From Kosakonia sp. SMBL-WEM22 (GTDB lineage: Bacteria > Pseudomonadota > Gammaproteobacteria > Enterobacterales > Enterobacteriaceae): a stretch of DNA of 64,000 nt. The notes under the pieces were generated by a model. It was not told the DNA's origin and ran no database searches. It saw nothing but the letters and a program-made list of their open reading frames with translations. The stretch is taken from NCBI RefSeq assembly GCF_014490785.1, contig NZ_CP051488.1, forward strand, positions 682,001-746,000, read 5' to 3'. Position numbers and translations under genes: made by a program. Shown here piece after piece: positions 17,018 through 27,070 of this stretch; position 1 is the stretch's first letter, and each line of letters starts with the position of its first letter.

Positions 17018-20000
17018 TCAGCCTTCAAGATATTTATCGACCTGGGCCGCGGTATAGGTACTAAGCATCAGAATGTCCCAGCAGCGCATGGCAAAGGTTT
17101 CATCATCAGAAATAGTTTCGCTGATAAGGTCATTGAGTTCATTCTCTGTCACGCTTAGCCCGGTTTTATACTCAGGGTAATCTTTGAGGAACTGCCCAAC
17201 CGTTGTGTCACCGTTCGCCAGTTTTGCAATATCCTCAAGCGTATTGTCAAAAAGATCGGCGCTACGACGCACCCGTTTCTCGACCTCTTTCCGCGGGAGT
17301 CGCAGCAGCTTTACCCACAAGTTGTGATTGCGGCTTTGCTGTTTTATTAGCTTCTCCACTTCAACGGTTGATAAGTCACTGGGCAGCCAGGTCCTGGCTC
17401 GGGTAAAAATGCTCCTGGTATTACGCATCCTCTCGCTGAAGTAAAAGGGGTAAGCCGTTACTTTTTTGTTCAGAATATTCGCCAGCACTTTTCCGGTAGG
17501 TAATGTGCCAAATGCGCCGAAGCAGGATTTGAGCTCGATATCTTTAATTTTTGACCAATCCACTTTAGTAGCTTCACGTAGCCCCAGACCACGAATAACC
17601 TCTGCAAGTTCAGAGGCATCCATTCCATTTACATTTGATGCAGCGCCATGCGCAGTAATCACTAATTTATTACTACTGACGGTAAAACTGGCGTCCTGCC
17701 CTAGCAGAGATTTCACACGTAGGTTAGTAAGTGAAATTTTGCCGACATAGACTTTACGGTTTTTAAATACCTCCTCAGATAACTGCTCCGCTTTGATGAG
17801 CGCCCGATCCGTTTTCAGACCCGCATCCAGGTGTCCGGGGTTAACCATAAGAAACTCACCATTTCCCAGGCTGTACATGATATGTCTTGTTGACGAGGCA
17901 TCAGATGTTTTATCGAAAATTATCAATTGCCCTCTGGGCATGCTTGCCAACTGCTGCTTATTCACCGAGGCGGCATTAGTGAGTAAATGCGTTATAGGCT
18001 GGTGAGCAGTACCGGTAATGGTCGTTGATAACATGGGTTTTAATGCATCTCTTAAAGCCCGGGCCTGCTCCGGGGCCAGTTCTCCGGATTTGCTGAGCAA
18101 TTCAGCGGTAGTGGCCGCGATATCACTGCTATCGGTGGTCGATAGCGAGGTATTTTCCGCCAGCGATTTTAGCGAAGGGTGCTCAAGCTGCAGCCCCTTT
18201 GGTCTACCAGCGATAATCTGCAGGTCTGGTAATTGCGCATTTCCGCTGCGTTTAAATGTCCCGTTCTGGAACTCTCCTAACTGCTCTGCGGTAATGATTT
18301 TTTTGCCATCGCCGAGACTGCTGTTAATGACGCTATTTTTGACCCCGGCGAAGCGTCCATTACCCAGGCTCACCATGACATGTATCGGACGTGGCCCTTT
18401 GCTTGGTAAATTGGGCGCTACCTCCATAAAGACAAGGATTTCACCCTGTTTGACATGCAGCAGATTCTCCTGACTGGTAATCACCTGGCTACTGGAAAAG
18501 AGACCATCTACGGCTCCGGGGGAAGAGGCCATCTCTCGTTGGTATCTGGTCGCCTGGCGAATGCCGGTGCGTAAAGTTGTCGCCGGGCCTTTAGCCAATA
18601 AGTGAGCGTTTTCCAGGAGATCCACCGCATAATCCCAGCTAACATTTGAAGTCTGCGTCGTAAGGTTACTGCGTCTTGCAGCCTCACGTACTGGATTGTG
18701 CAGTGATATCCCACCCGCCTTTTTTTGATTTGCCGCAGCCGCGGGAAGGTCGTCGGCAGTTTTTTTAGAGAAATACCAGACGGGGCGCTTGATCACTTTT
18801 GCATTCGGTAATCGACAATTTGGCCCTTCGGCAAAATATTTGCTATAAGCACCAAAATCAGTTCTTGCATCCGATGTTTTTTTGAAAGGGTAGTCAGCAT
18901 AAATAATAAGTTTCCTTTCGGCGGTAACATTGCCATATTTTTGTGCCCACAACTCTTCAGGCATGATAATAGGTCCGCTTAACTCTTCAAATTGCCCATG
19001 AAATTGTCCGGCAGTAATATCAAAAGCATAATCTCGACCATCTTTAGTGCCAATAAGAAGAAAGTGGTTGCCGGGTTTGTCATCCATGCCGTTTACGTAA
19101 AAACCCATGGCGCGACAGCGAATATCGGTAAAACCTTTTTCCTCCATATATTTTCCGACCGGGATAATAACAGATTCACATTTCTCATTGGGTGATAATA
19201 TAGCGCTATTGAGCTCCCTGTTTTTCTTTATCTCGTTAAGATGCGCCTGGGCGTCCACTTTATCGGTGCTGATAAGGTTCTCGGTTACTTTTTCTAAAGG
19301 GAAGCCTTCTCTTTGCGGCATTTCGCCCATAACGATATCCGGGTCTTTTATAGCTCCTCCGCGTAAGCCGCCGTAATTTTTATTGATCACCCATTTCCCA
19401 TCCTCAAACACAATGGGTTCGCCATAACTGAAGCGCCCCGGGTTCTTAGGGTCGACGGTTCGCCAGGTATGCGCATAATCATCCCAGCGTATCTGGTAAA
19501 TATTGTCATCTGATTTAATATAATAATTCCCTTTGCCTGGCCCGTCCGCTTTTGTTATATAAACGGTTACACCGCGCTCAGTACTTGGTGTTAAATCATC
19601 AATGGAGATCTCTGTATTAATATACTTTTTATTAATTCCTCTTCTGTTTATTGCTGTGGGCATGCCAGTGTTGAGGATTTTTTCAAAACCAGATAGCAGA
19701 TCCTTTTTGGGTGTCGATTTTTTTAACAAGCTTCCGATATTAATCGGTAGAGCAAGGTCCAGAAGGGCGTTAACGCTTATTTTTGATAGTTGCGCTGCGT
19801 TGATAATACCCTGTTTACCCATCTCCTTGATGACAAATTTTTGTAGTCCTCTTCCGGTTAGCCCTTTTTTGGTTCCTTCACCAATAATTTGTCCGATCCC
19901 TTTTGCGTTTTTAAGCAGTGCCGCAGCTTTGGTTCCTGCCTGAGCTGCAACAAAGCAGACACCTACAACGTCTAACATAATTGATGAAGCATCAATCTTG

Positions 20001-23000
20001 TGTCCAGGATCATTTATCGCTCCCCGTATTTCAGCATAGAAAGGGACTAATATATCAGCGATTTTCTGAAAAACGGTTGCCTGGTATAACGCCTTTTTCC
20101 GGTTAGTGGCAGAGCGTTTCAGCACATCATGAAAAGCTTTATTTAATGTTTCTAATAATGTTTCTTGTGGTTGAACAGCGTTGAGTGAAAAATCATAAGT
20201 TAACCCGTAGTAAGTCTTATCCTTGAAGGGGTTGGTATAAGAAGCGTTATCGTTACTTTTGTATAAAGTGTTTTCAATGAGGTCATTGAATTCTTTCTTT
20301 TTCCTTGTTTCAAGGTTGCGATATATTCCGGTTTTTTTGTTTTTACTTTTAGGATCAAAATTATCGATGAAGAAAGACTCAAGAAATACGGACTCAATAC
20401 CATGATAATGTACCTGTTCTGGTTTGAGATTGGCGATTTTATTCAACCAGATATTGGAAATCATTTCATAAGGAGAGAATGTTCTAATAAATAATGATTC
20501 CGAAAAAAGAGAAAAAAACACCCATCTGCCATCACTTAGTTCGATAAACAACATCGCACCGTCATGTTTGTTATTAACGTCCGATGACTGAAGGACATTG
20601 AAGTAGAAACGTTTTCTAATTTTAGATGTAATCTCATTTAAAGAAAGGCTTGAGGATAACAGTAAGTTTTTAGTGCTTTCACTTGCTTCGTAATCACTGT
20701 ATTTCTCCTTATAGGTAGCAAACTGCTGGTAATACTCACTATCAGAGTTGAAATATTCGCTACCTAATAAATGCGCCAACGGAGTATAACCTTCAGGCAT
20801 TTTCTTAATTTTCTGTAGTGGGTTTAAAACATAGGCATCAGCATAATAACCACTAATAACTTCATCAATATCAATGGTTTTTAGTAGCCTATAATTACCT
20901 TTGTTTTTTAGCAGCCAGTAGAACAGCGGTGCTAATAACTGATTGGTTTCGGTGTTATCATCGTCAGGAAAGGTAGTATTATAAAAATTTTCTGCCTGAA
21001 TATTGCTCCATTCTATATCCTGATAACTATTCTTCAGTTGTGGAAACCTAATTGATGATTTCGAAATTTTTTGGATCAGCTCCTGGCTTAATGTCTGTCG
21101 TTTAATGAGCTGCATTACCATTGTTTTCGCTATACTCAACGCTTTTAAGTTATCAAGTTCAGCTTGAGTGTAAACGCCAGTGGCTGAATCCCTGATAGCG
21201 ATTTTTTGTAGGGTAAGGTCAATCAACACTGATTCAGCTATTTTCAAGGTATTGTTGATACCCGATATCTTCCTCTTGCTGTCGAGGGATTTTTTTGCGA
21301 AGTCTATCGCTTCATTTACCAGACGATAATTACTTTCATAATTTTCTATTATTTCCTGATATTTCGCCTTTTGATCGAGAATCTGCTTTCTTAATGTGTT
21401 AAGTTGAGCAATTTTTGTCTCATGCGCTTTAATTTCGATTGCCAGCGAATCAATGTGAGGTTGAGTGAGCATAATGTGTTTATCTAGCGGTCGTGTAACT
21501 GGCATTGTTAGCCAATAAAGCCGATCCGCTTTTCGGTCAGCAAGAGCATCATGTTGTTCTTTAAGTTGCTTATCAATGCTGGCCGTGCTGAACTGAACAA
21601 CCCTTTTTTTAGCCTCTTCAGCGGCAGTAAGGGCTTGTCGTGCAGCATAAATATAGCTGTTTTGTTCCTCCCCGCTTGAAAATTCTTCTTGGTATAGCGC
21701 AAGTAACTCCTCTTTCCAGTTATATTGTTTTTGTTCCTTATCCCGCTCAGGATCGTAGTAAGCAAGAGATTTTTGCAGTGCTGATACATTATTACTTAAT
21801 AAGATGATATTACTAAGCTCATCGCTAATCGGTTTCTCATAAAGCCGATAGAATCCATCTTCGAGTATTACCTGTAAATCTCGCAGGAAGTTATCTAAAG
21901 AGGTAAAATTAGCGCTCCACAACAATGACTCCAGTGCAGCTTGTGTCTCATTATCAAGTCGAGCATCACTGACATCGTTTAACAGCCGACCTAAGTTGAA
22001 ATCATCGGATATATTTTCGTCGTCATAATATTGCCATTCATTGCCATATTTACGAATGATAATCAACTTGCGTAAGCCATTGCTTTTTATTTCAATGCCC
22101 CCAACGTTCAGCTTTATCCAACTGAAGTTCCAGTAATGATTATCGAGGAAAATATAGTGCCGGCCCTTTTTATCCTGATAAACTTCGCCTTCTAAACCAG
22201 GCCCAGCATTAGCTGGACGTACAGATGAACGAAGATCCCATCTCTTCACCTCCTCGATTAAATCGTCAGATAGGGTGTTTCTTACTGCGTTATAGTCTGT
22301 GTCATCGGCCTCGTCTGATGTTTGGATAGGTATCCATGAACTGAGGGCGTAATTATAAGTTATGGTAAGATTCTCGCGTCCTCCTGCTTCATAGACTTCT
22401 CTGGTTTCTGTATCTTCAGGCCCTGTCATTAGAGGAGAGGTGACGTGCCAAAAATATCCGTTAGCTTGTAGGTAGCTTTGGCCTGAAGTGTTATCGGTAA
22501 ATAATCCAGTTTTTGTTTTTTCTAATTTTTCCGCTGTAACTTTGGCCGCTTTCTTAGTATTGAAAAAGGTCTTAATATAGTCTTTGATACTAAAGTTGCC
22601 TGCAGTTTTCTCGCGTAATGTGTTAGTTTTAAATAAGGGGGTGAGCCCCCATTCTTGATTGGTTTTTCTTATGTTTATAAATTCCTTTTCTCCAAGCTCG
22701 AAATTATTTAATTCGATAACCGCTGTTGAATTTCCTGTGATAATAATTGGCCAGTAGAAGCCATAGAGATAGAAATAGGTTTTATTAGTTTTACTATCGA
22801 CATAAATCTGTGCCTCTTTTCCTTTAACCATCTGGTCATAGTAAAAGGCACCATATATAGGCCAGTTTTTTGCTAATTTATAAAGATCGGCGGAAGCTGT
22901 ATTGTTGGATAGCCCTACTAGTGATGCTGTGTCGCTGCTGGCTTTGTTATCTGGCTTATTAACAGCTTTAGCTGCTTCCGTTGCGCTACTTTCTGGCTCG

Positions 23001-26000
23001 ATGGGAAGCGTGGGGTATTTATCTTTCACACTCTCTGCTGCCGTTGGGCGCCAGGTATTTTGGTCGCAATGGACCTCGATATTTATTTTGCTGCTTTTTG
23101 CATAGGGGTTTAATGTGATGATGCCACGTTGATTATCTTTAAGATGAATTGGCCAGAATTTATCATTTATATAAATGAAGTTTTTACCGCCATATGTATA
23201 TATTGACCCTTCCTCTCCGCTTTTTAGATCTTCGTGCCAGAATGCCTGGCCAGTCGCTATTTTTTTCACCATCTCTTTTAAGTTGTCTGAAATCTGAGAG
23301 GTGATAATTCTGTTGTCACTTGTTGTCGATGTTAAACCTTCAGCGGCTTCACTATCCGGCACGAACCTTCTTACACGGTTGTGGAGTAATAATGGTACCC
23401 TCCTTCTGTCTGGGCCGACCTGTTCTGTTGTCTCTAAAGCTGTTTTTTCGTTTTCTGACGCTGTTGTTTCTATCGCCACAACATTCGTTTCTGTATCACC
23501 GACGTTTATAGTTTCAGCGGGGGATTCATTTATTGTTTCACTGGTTATTTCGTCGGTTAAGTCGTCTACGATCTCTTCTGGTAATTCTAAGGTCGCTTCT
23601 TCTGATTCTTCTTCATCAATGTTCATCATGCTGAACTGTTGAATCATGCGATTTATTCTTTCATGGCGCGCATTTGCCGCCTGCTCCCAGGCTTTCTGCA
23701 TCGCGCGTTCCGCGCTGGCACGCACCACGGCGTTAACCCCGGCGTAACCGCCATACGCGAGTCCGTACCAGAGCGCCTCCTGCGGCAGGTCGACAACCAC
23801 TTTTTTAGCCAGCGCTTTGGCGTAGGTTTTTTGGCCCTTAATCATCTGGCTACCGACAAGGGTGGCGGCCACGCCATAGCCCCCGGCCGGGGATAATGAG
23901 AGCGTCAGCCGGAAGGCCAGCTTCGACATCTCCTGATGAAACAGCCGGTTTCTGGCCCGCTCATTCGGCGGCCCTTCACCGAGCCGCACCCGGTTCATCG
24001 CCCGGAAATTTCTGTTCAGCGTCCAGCCGGTTTTCGCGCCGCGCAGGGCGATGCGCACGGGAAGGGAAACCGGCCCGGTCAGCAGTTTAAAGCCGCCTGA
24101 CATTGCCGCTGACAGCGCACCGGTGAGGATTTTTTTCTCCGCCCAGTGCTGTACATCTGCGGAAATAGTGCGTGTTCCCGCCAGGATTTCCTCTGCCGTC
24201 GGCGGGTAGACTGTCGTTCCTTCAGCGGCATGTTTTAACGCCATCAAAATTTGTTTGAGCAGGCTTTCTGCCTGCGGATCGCTGCGGTCTGCAAAGTGGT
24301 GGCGGTGCCCGCTGATCAGCTCCATGAGTAATTTATCGAAGAGGACATTTGTGCGGGTGCGTTCATCGCCCGACAGGCCCGCAAGATAATCTTCCCTAAG
24401 CTTTTGTGCCCACTCTGCAATACCGCGGGCCAGCATGCCGCTGCGGGAGAAGTTATCCGGCGCCTGGCCGGTAAGGTGAATGGCCCGGGTTTTGACCTGC
24501 GTCTTGAGTGTTTTCAGCGTCTTCAGCCATGCGCCGATCTTCTCCTGTAGCGCTTCCCCGCCTTCATGCCCGTGGCCGCTCAGGCGTACGGCGGAAGCGT
24601 TAAGCTGACGCCCGATAACGTTCAGCGCTTCGACGGCCTGTATCACCGTTTCATCCATCCGCACAATCGCTTGCGCGTTTCCCGGCGTTGGGTTTGCACG
24701 CAATTCATCACTCAGAACAAAATAGAATTCGTTAAACCAGGCCGGCTCCGCGAGCCGGGTAAGGGGAGAGAGCAGGGACTCTATCTGTCCGGCCGCATTG
24801 TCGGCGATCTGCTGCCAGTGCGCTTTCTCTCCGGCAAGCCGCTGCGAGATCAGTTCATCCATCAACGGTGATTCATGAGGATCGGTGATTTCCCGACCGA
24901 GATGTTGCTGCTGCTGTACCGCTTCCTGGCGCACCCAGGCATACCCGGGCAGGAGTTTGAGCCGCCGCTCTGCCTGCTGAATCTCGTCAAGCAGCAGCAG
25001 GACGGTGTTGTGAATGGCCTGGCGGGTTCCCTCGCTGACGGACGGCGTCCGCTGCAGGCTGTGCTTTGCCCTGGAGGCTGCGCGGCTGACCTGGCCGGCG
25101 GAGGATTTCGCCAGCCAGGCGGAGGCTGCCCCGACAGCCCGCCCCTTTTTACGCCCCTTGTCCCAGACAACGTTTTTTATCCTGCCCGTTAAGCCGGAGT
25201 CATCTTTCTGCTCAGGCTGGGGGGCAGCAGGCGCGGGTTCCGTCCGCTGTTTCTCCTGTAAAAGGCGCGCGGCAACCGCACCCAGTGCATCAGCCAGCGG
25301 CACCATGCTGCCGGCGAGCCTGGCGCGTGCCGAACTGCCCCGGCGGGCAGTTGCATGCACGGCGGCAATCAGCGGATTCCCGGCAATGGCGCTCCCGGTG
25401 GGAGCATCATCAACAGCCTTCAGATAGCGGACATAGCGCTGATAGCCCTGGCTCCAGTGCATAAGCTGCTCCGGATGTATCTGCCCGGTGCCGGACTCAG
25501 CAAGCAGCATATCCAGTGCGGCGGTTCGTGCTTCCCGGGCGCCTTCAAGCAGCGTCTGCGCCCGGGTCAGCAGATGACCTGCTAACCGCTGGCGGGTAAT
25601 ACGGCTTTCGGCGGCCAGCGAGGCTTTTAACAGGCTGAATTTTTTAAACTCCGCGTTAAGCGCGTTGCTCTGCGCGAAGAGTAAACTGTCGAGTTTCTGC
25701 CGGTTGCGCCCTGCGCCCGGTTTCTCCTGCGGGAAAAGCCGCTCAGCCGCCCGGTTAACCAGCTGCTCACGCTGTTCGCGCGCCGTCTGCTCAATCTCCT
25801 CTTCCCAGTTCAGCGTGCTCACTTTGCGGATGGCGCTGATATCGTCCAGCGCGGCGCTCAGGTGGTGAATAACGGCATTGACCACGGGCAGTGTCTGGAG
25901 CAGATCCGGGGGAAGCGCCGCTTCAGATCGGATGGTGGAATCAAGGGTATCGATAAAACGCCGGGCGGGTTTTAGCAGCGCTTCGGGAATATTTTGTGAC

Positions 26001-26368
26001 TCTTTTTGCAGAGTCTCCTCGATTTTATGCAGCGCGTTTGTTTCCAGATTTATGGAGTTATAACCCTGCCTATGAAATTCAATCAGCTGAGGCAGCTTTT
26101 TATTTAAAGCCTCTTCAATAAAATCGCTCAGATGTTGTTTTTTATTTTCGTCAGGCGGGTTGCTGATGTTTGTCGGGCTACCTGATGGCTGATGGGTAAT
26201 ATCCTCTGAGTCGTCGAGGAAAAATTCATAAATATCAGCAGCAAGCTGTGAATAATTATTTTTTAACCATGAATCCGGATACGCCTCCGGCAGCTCAGTA
26301 TCAAAAAGATCGGCCATGTCGCGTGTCGTGTCGGGCAAACTTTTGGAAAGAATATCGTGGTCAGACAT
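17018..26368 (-). CDS. Giant multidomain toxin-like protein, copy 2 (3,116 residues)
   Basis: This is a full-length tandem paralogue of the gene at 7392-16730, same strand and same domain order, four residues longer. Papain-like residues fall near Cys2397, His2435 and Asp2450 with identical spacing (38 and 15 residues); the HG...SC pair reads VVITAHG and IELKSCFGAFG; the RVRRF and RVRRS sites are kept near 998 and 3032. Residues from about 60 to 900 are nearly identical to copy 1 except for short diverged blocks (about 500-600 and 660-695). The acidic linker, YW modules and coiled-coil region differ much more. The N-terminal third is GC-rich and the middle AT-rich in both copies. Both copies keep every visible motif, so both are probably functional. 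Start at an ATG preceded by AGGGG. Confidence 0.8.
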   Translation of the reverse strand: MSDHDILSKSLPDTTRDMADLFDTELPEAYPDSWLKNNYSQLAADIYEFFLDDSEDITHQPSGSPTNISNPPDENKKQHLSDFIEEALNKKLPQLIEFHRQGYNSINLETNALHKIEETLQKESQNIPEALLKPARRFIDTLDSTIRSEAALPPDLLQTLPVVNAVIHHLSAALDDISAIRKVSTLNWEEEIEQTAREQREQLVNRAAERLFPQEKPGAGRNRQKLDSLLFAQSNALNAEFKKFSLLKASLAAESRITRQRLAGHLLTRAQTLLEGAREARTAALDMLLAESGTGQIHPEQLMHWSQGYQRYVRYLKAVDDAPTGSAIAGNPLIAAVHATARRGSSARARLAGSMVPLADALGAVAARLLQEKQRTEPAPAAPQPEQKDDSGLTGRIKNVVWDKGRKKGRAVGAASAWLAKSSAGQVSRAASRAKHSLQRTPSVSEGTRQAIHNTVLLLLDEIQQAERRLKLLPGYAWVRQEAVQQQQHLGREITDPHESPLMDELISQRLAGEKAHWQQIADNAAGQIESLLSPLTRLAEPAWFNEFYFVLSDELRANPTPGNAQAIVRMDETVIQAVEALNVIGRQLNASAVRLSGHGHEGGEALQEKIGAWLKTLKTLKTQVKTRAIHLTGQAPDNFSRSGMLARGIAEWAQKLREDYLAGLSGDERTRTNVLFDKLLMELISGHRHHFADRSDPQAESLLKQILMALKHAAEGTTVYPPTAEEILAGTRTISADVQHWAEKKILTGALSAAMSGGFKLLTGPVSLPVRIALRGAKTGWTLNRNFRAMNRVRLGEGPPNERARNRLFHQEMSKLAFRLTLSLSPAGGYGVAATLVGSQMIKGQKTYAKALAKKVVVDLPQEALWYGLAYGGYAGVNAVVRASAERAMQKAWEQAANARHERINRMIQQFSMMNIDEEESEEATLELPEEIVDDLTDEITSETINESPAETINVGDTETNVVAIETTASENEKTALETTEQVGPDRRRVPLLLHNRVRRFVPDSEAAEGLTSTTSDNRIITSQISDNLKEMVKKIATGQAFWHEDLKSGEEGSIYTYGGKNFIYINDKFWPIHLKDNQRGIITLNPYAKSSKINIEVHCDQNTWRPTAAESVKDKYPTLPIEPESSATEAAKAVNKPDNKASSDTASLVGLSNNTASADLYKLAKNWPIYGAFYYDQMVKGKEAQIYVDSKTNKTYFYLYGFYWPIIITGNSTAVIELNNFELGEKEFINIRKTNQEWGLTPLFKTNTLREKTAGNFSIKDYIKTFFNTKKAAKVTAEKLEKTKTGLFTDNTSGQSYLQANGYFWHVTSPLMTGPEDTETREVYEAGGRENLTITYNYALSSWIPIQTSDEADDTDYNAVRNTLSDDLIEEVKRWDLRSSVRPANAGPGLEGEVYQDKKGRHYIFLDNHYWNFSWIKLNVGGIEIKSNGLRKLIIIRKYGNEWQYYDDENISDDFNLGRLLNDVSDARLDNETQAALESLLWSANFTSLDNFLRDLQVILEDGFYRLYEKPISDELSNIILLSNNVSALQKSLAYYDPERDKEQKQYNWKEELLALYQEEFSSGEEQNSYIYAARQALTAAEEAKKRVVQFSTASIDKQLKEQHDALADRKADRLYWLTMPVTRPLDKHIMLTQPHIDSLAIEIKAHETKIAQLNTLRKQILDQKAKYQEIIENYESNYRLVNEAIDFAKKSLDSKRKISGINNTLKIAESVLIDLTLQKIAIRDSATGVYTQAELDNLKALSIAKTMVMQLIKRQTLSQELIQKISKSSIRFPQLKNSYQDIEWSNIQAENFYNTTFPDDDNTETNQLLAPLFYWLLKNKGNYRLLKTIDIDEVISGYYADAYVLNPLQKIKKMPEGYTPLAHLLGSEYFNSDSEYYQQFATYKEKYSDYEASESTKNLLLSSSLSLNEITSKIRKRFYFNVLQSSDVNNKHDGAMLFIELSDGRWVFFSLFSESLFIRTFSPYEMISNIWLNKIANLKPEQVHYHGIESVFLESFFIDNFDPKSKNKKTGIYRNLETRKKKEFNDLIENTLYKSNDNASYTNPFKDKTYYGLTYDFSLNAVQPQETLLETLNKAFHDVLKRSATNRKKALYQATVFQKIADILVPFYAEIRGAINDPGHKIDASSIMLDVVGVCFVAAQAGTKAAALLKNAKGIGQIIGEGTKKGLTGRGLQKFVIKEMGKQGIINAAQLSKISVNALLDLALPINIGSLLKKSTPKKDLLSGFEKILNTGMPTAINRRGINKKYINTEISIDDLTPSTERGVTVYITKADGPGKGNYYIKSDDNIYQIRWDDYAHTWRTVDPKNPGRFSYGEPIVFEDGKWVINKNYGGLRGGAIKDPDIVMGEMPQREGFPLEKVTENLISTDKVDAQAHLNEIKKNRELNSAILSPNEKCESVIIPVGKYMEEKGFTDIRCRAMGFYVNGMDDKPGNHFLLIGTKDGRDYAFDITAGQFHGQFEELSGPIIMPEELWAQKYGNVTAERKLIIYADYPFKKTSDARTDFGAYSKYFAEGPNCRLPNAKVIKRPVWYFSKKTADDLPAAAANQKKAGGISLHNPVREAARRSNLTTQTSNVSWDYAVDLLENAHLLAKGPATTLRTGIRQATRYQREMASSPGAVDGLFSSSQVITSQENLLHVKQGEILVFMEVAPNLPSKGPRPIHVMVSLGNGRFAGVKNSVINSSLGDGKKIITAEQLGEFQNGTFKRSGNAQLPDLQIIAGRPKGLQLEHPSLKSLAENTSLSTTDSSDIAATTAELLSKSGELAPEQARALRDALKPMLSTTITGTAHQPITHLLTNAASVNKQQLASMPRGQLIIFDKTSDASSTRHIMYSLGNGEFLMVNPGHLDAGLKTDRALIKAEQLSEEVFKNRKVYVGKISLTNLRVKSLLGQDASFTVSSNKLVITAHGAASNVNGMDASELAEVIRGLGLREATKVDWSKIKDIELKSCFGAFGTLPTGKVLANILNKKVTAYPFYFSERMRNTRSIFTRARTWLPSDLSTVEVEKLIKQQSRNHNLWVKLLRLPRKEVEKRVRRSADLFDNTLEDIAKLANGDTTVGQFLKDYPEYKTGLSVTENELNDLISETISDDETFAMRCWDILMLSTYTAAQVDKYLEG

Positions 26369-26458
26369 GGTAGGCCCCTGATAATCATCATCTTACGCCT
26401 GAAAGATGAAAGAGGTGAACGCTTAAAATGGTGGTGAAACGAACGGACTGCGAAGGTG

Positions 26459-26523
26459 ATTTTTAAGAATTAGCAAAGGGGGGAGGTGCTTCAAGGTAAA
26501 GAGTTTTTTTTCGGATGTTTCAC
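26459..26523 (-). promoter_or_regulatory. Conserved upstream element of giant toxin copy 2
   Basis: This segment is the counterpart of 16824-16888: TTTTTAA, TTAGCAAAGGG, AAGGTAAA and GGATGTTTCA recur in the same order and spacing on the plus strand. It lies about 90 bases upstream of the copy 2 start. It probably carries the duplicated promoter. Nothing gene-like is seen between 26369 and 26596 apart from this element. Confidence 0.4.
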
Positions 26524-26596
26524 GCGATAAATATCGAAGCCACAATCCAGGCGCGTCAGCAGCGATTTCGGCTGGCGATCCCGCTGCTGGCAGGCA

Positions 26597-26993
26597 TTAT
26601 GCTGTTATATCCGCCCGCAGTATCGCCAGATGGGTCTCGATGCGCTCAACAAGCGTGTCAACGCTGCCGTCATGCGCCAGCTCGTGGAGCTGAACTCTGA
26701 AACCGATCGCTTTAATGGCTTCATCTTCAGCGAGCGTGATCGTACCGTTAGTTTTTGGATAGCCGCGATAGCTGTCCCACAGCGTGTAAGGGGAGTGGTA
26801 GGTTCCGTTTTCACAGGCGGCGAAGAGATAAATTTCAATAAAGCTTGTTGCATTTTCTGGGGCTGTTTTCAACGCGCTGGCGAGGGGTTTTTCATTTTCG
26901 CCATACTGTTCGTGGCGCTGCTCCCAGGCAAGCTCGCTGTCCGTTACCAGGCGGAAATCAATAACGGAGAGCCTTTCCTTTAATCTCAGCCAT
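26597..26993 (-). pseudogene. Small unassigned gene, apparently frameshifted near its start
   Basis: An open frame of about 130 codons without a good start codon covers 26597 to about 26990. A better start (ATG at 26993) opens in another frame and reads MAEIKGKALRY before a TGA at 26958. Removing one T there joins the two as KALRYDFRLVTDSELAWEQ, which then continues to the C terminus (HLAILRADITA). This suggests a one-base insertion, or a sequencing error, in a gene of about 131 codons. Without the repair, translation could only begin at a TTG at 26872, giving 91 residues. I do not recognise the family; it is soluble, with no signal peptide. Confidence 0.45.
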
Positions 26994-27070
26994 GGTTTAA
27001 GACATTCTGGTAGTTATCGAGACGACAAGTTTGTCTTACACTCGGCGGGTTACGTCGTGAGGAGAAGAGG

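Noticed and set aside
7392..26368. MARTX/RTX toxin or lymphostatin (LifA) identity for the giant genes
   Set aside because: No Gly-Asp-rich RTX repeats and no RTX activator or transporter genes are seen, and I found no convincing DxD glycosyltransferase motif in the N-terminal part.
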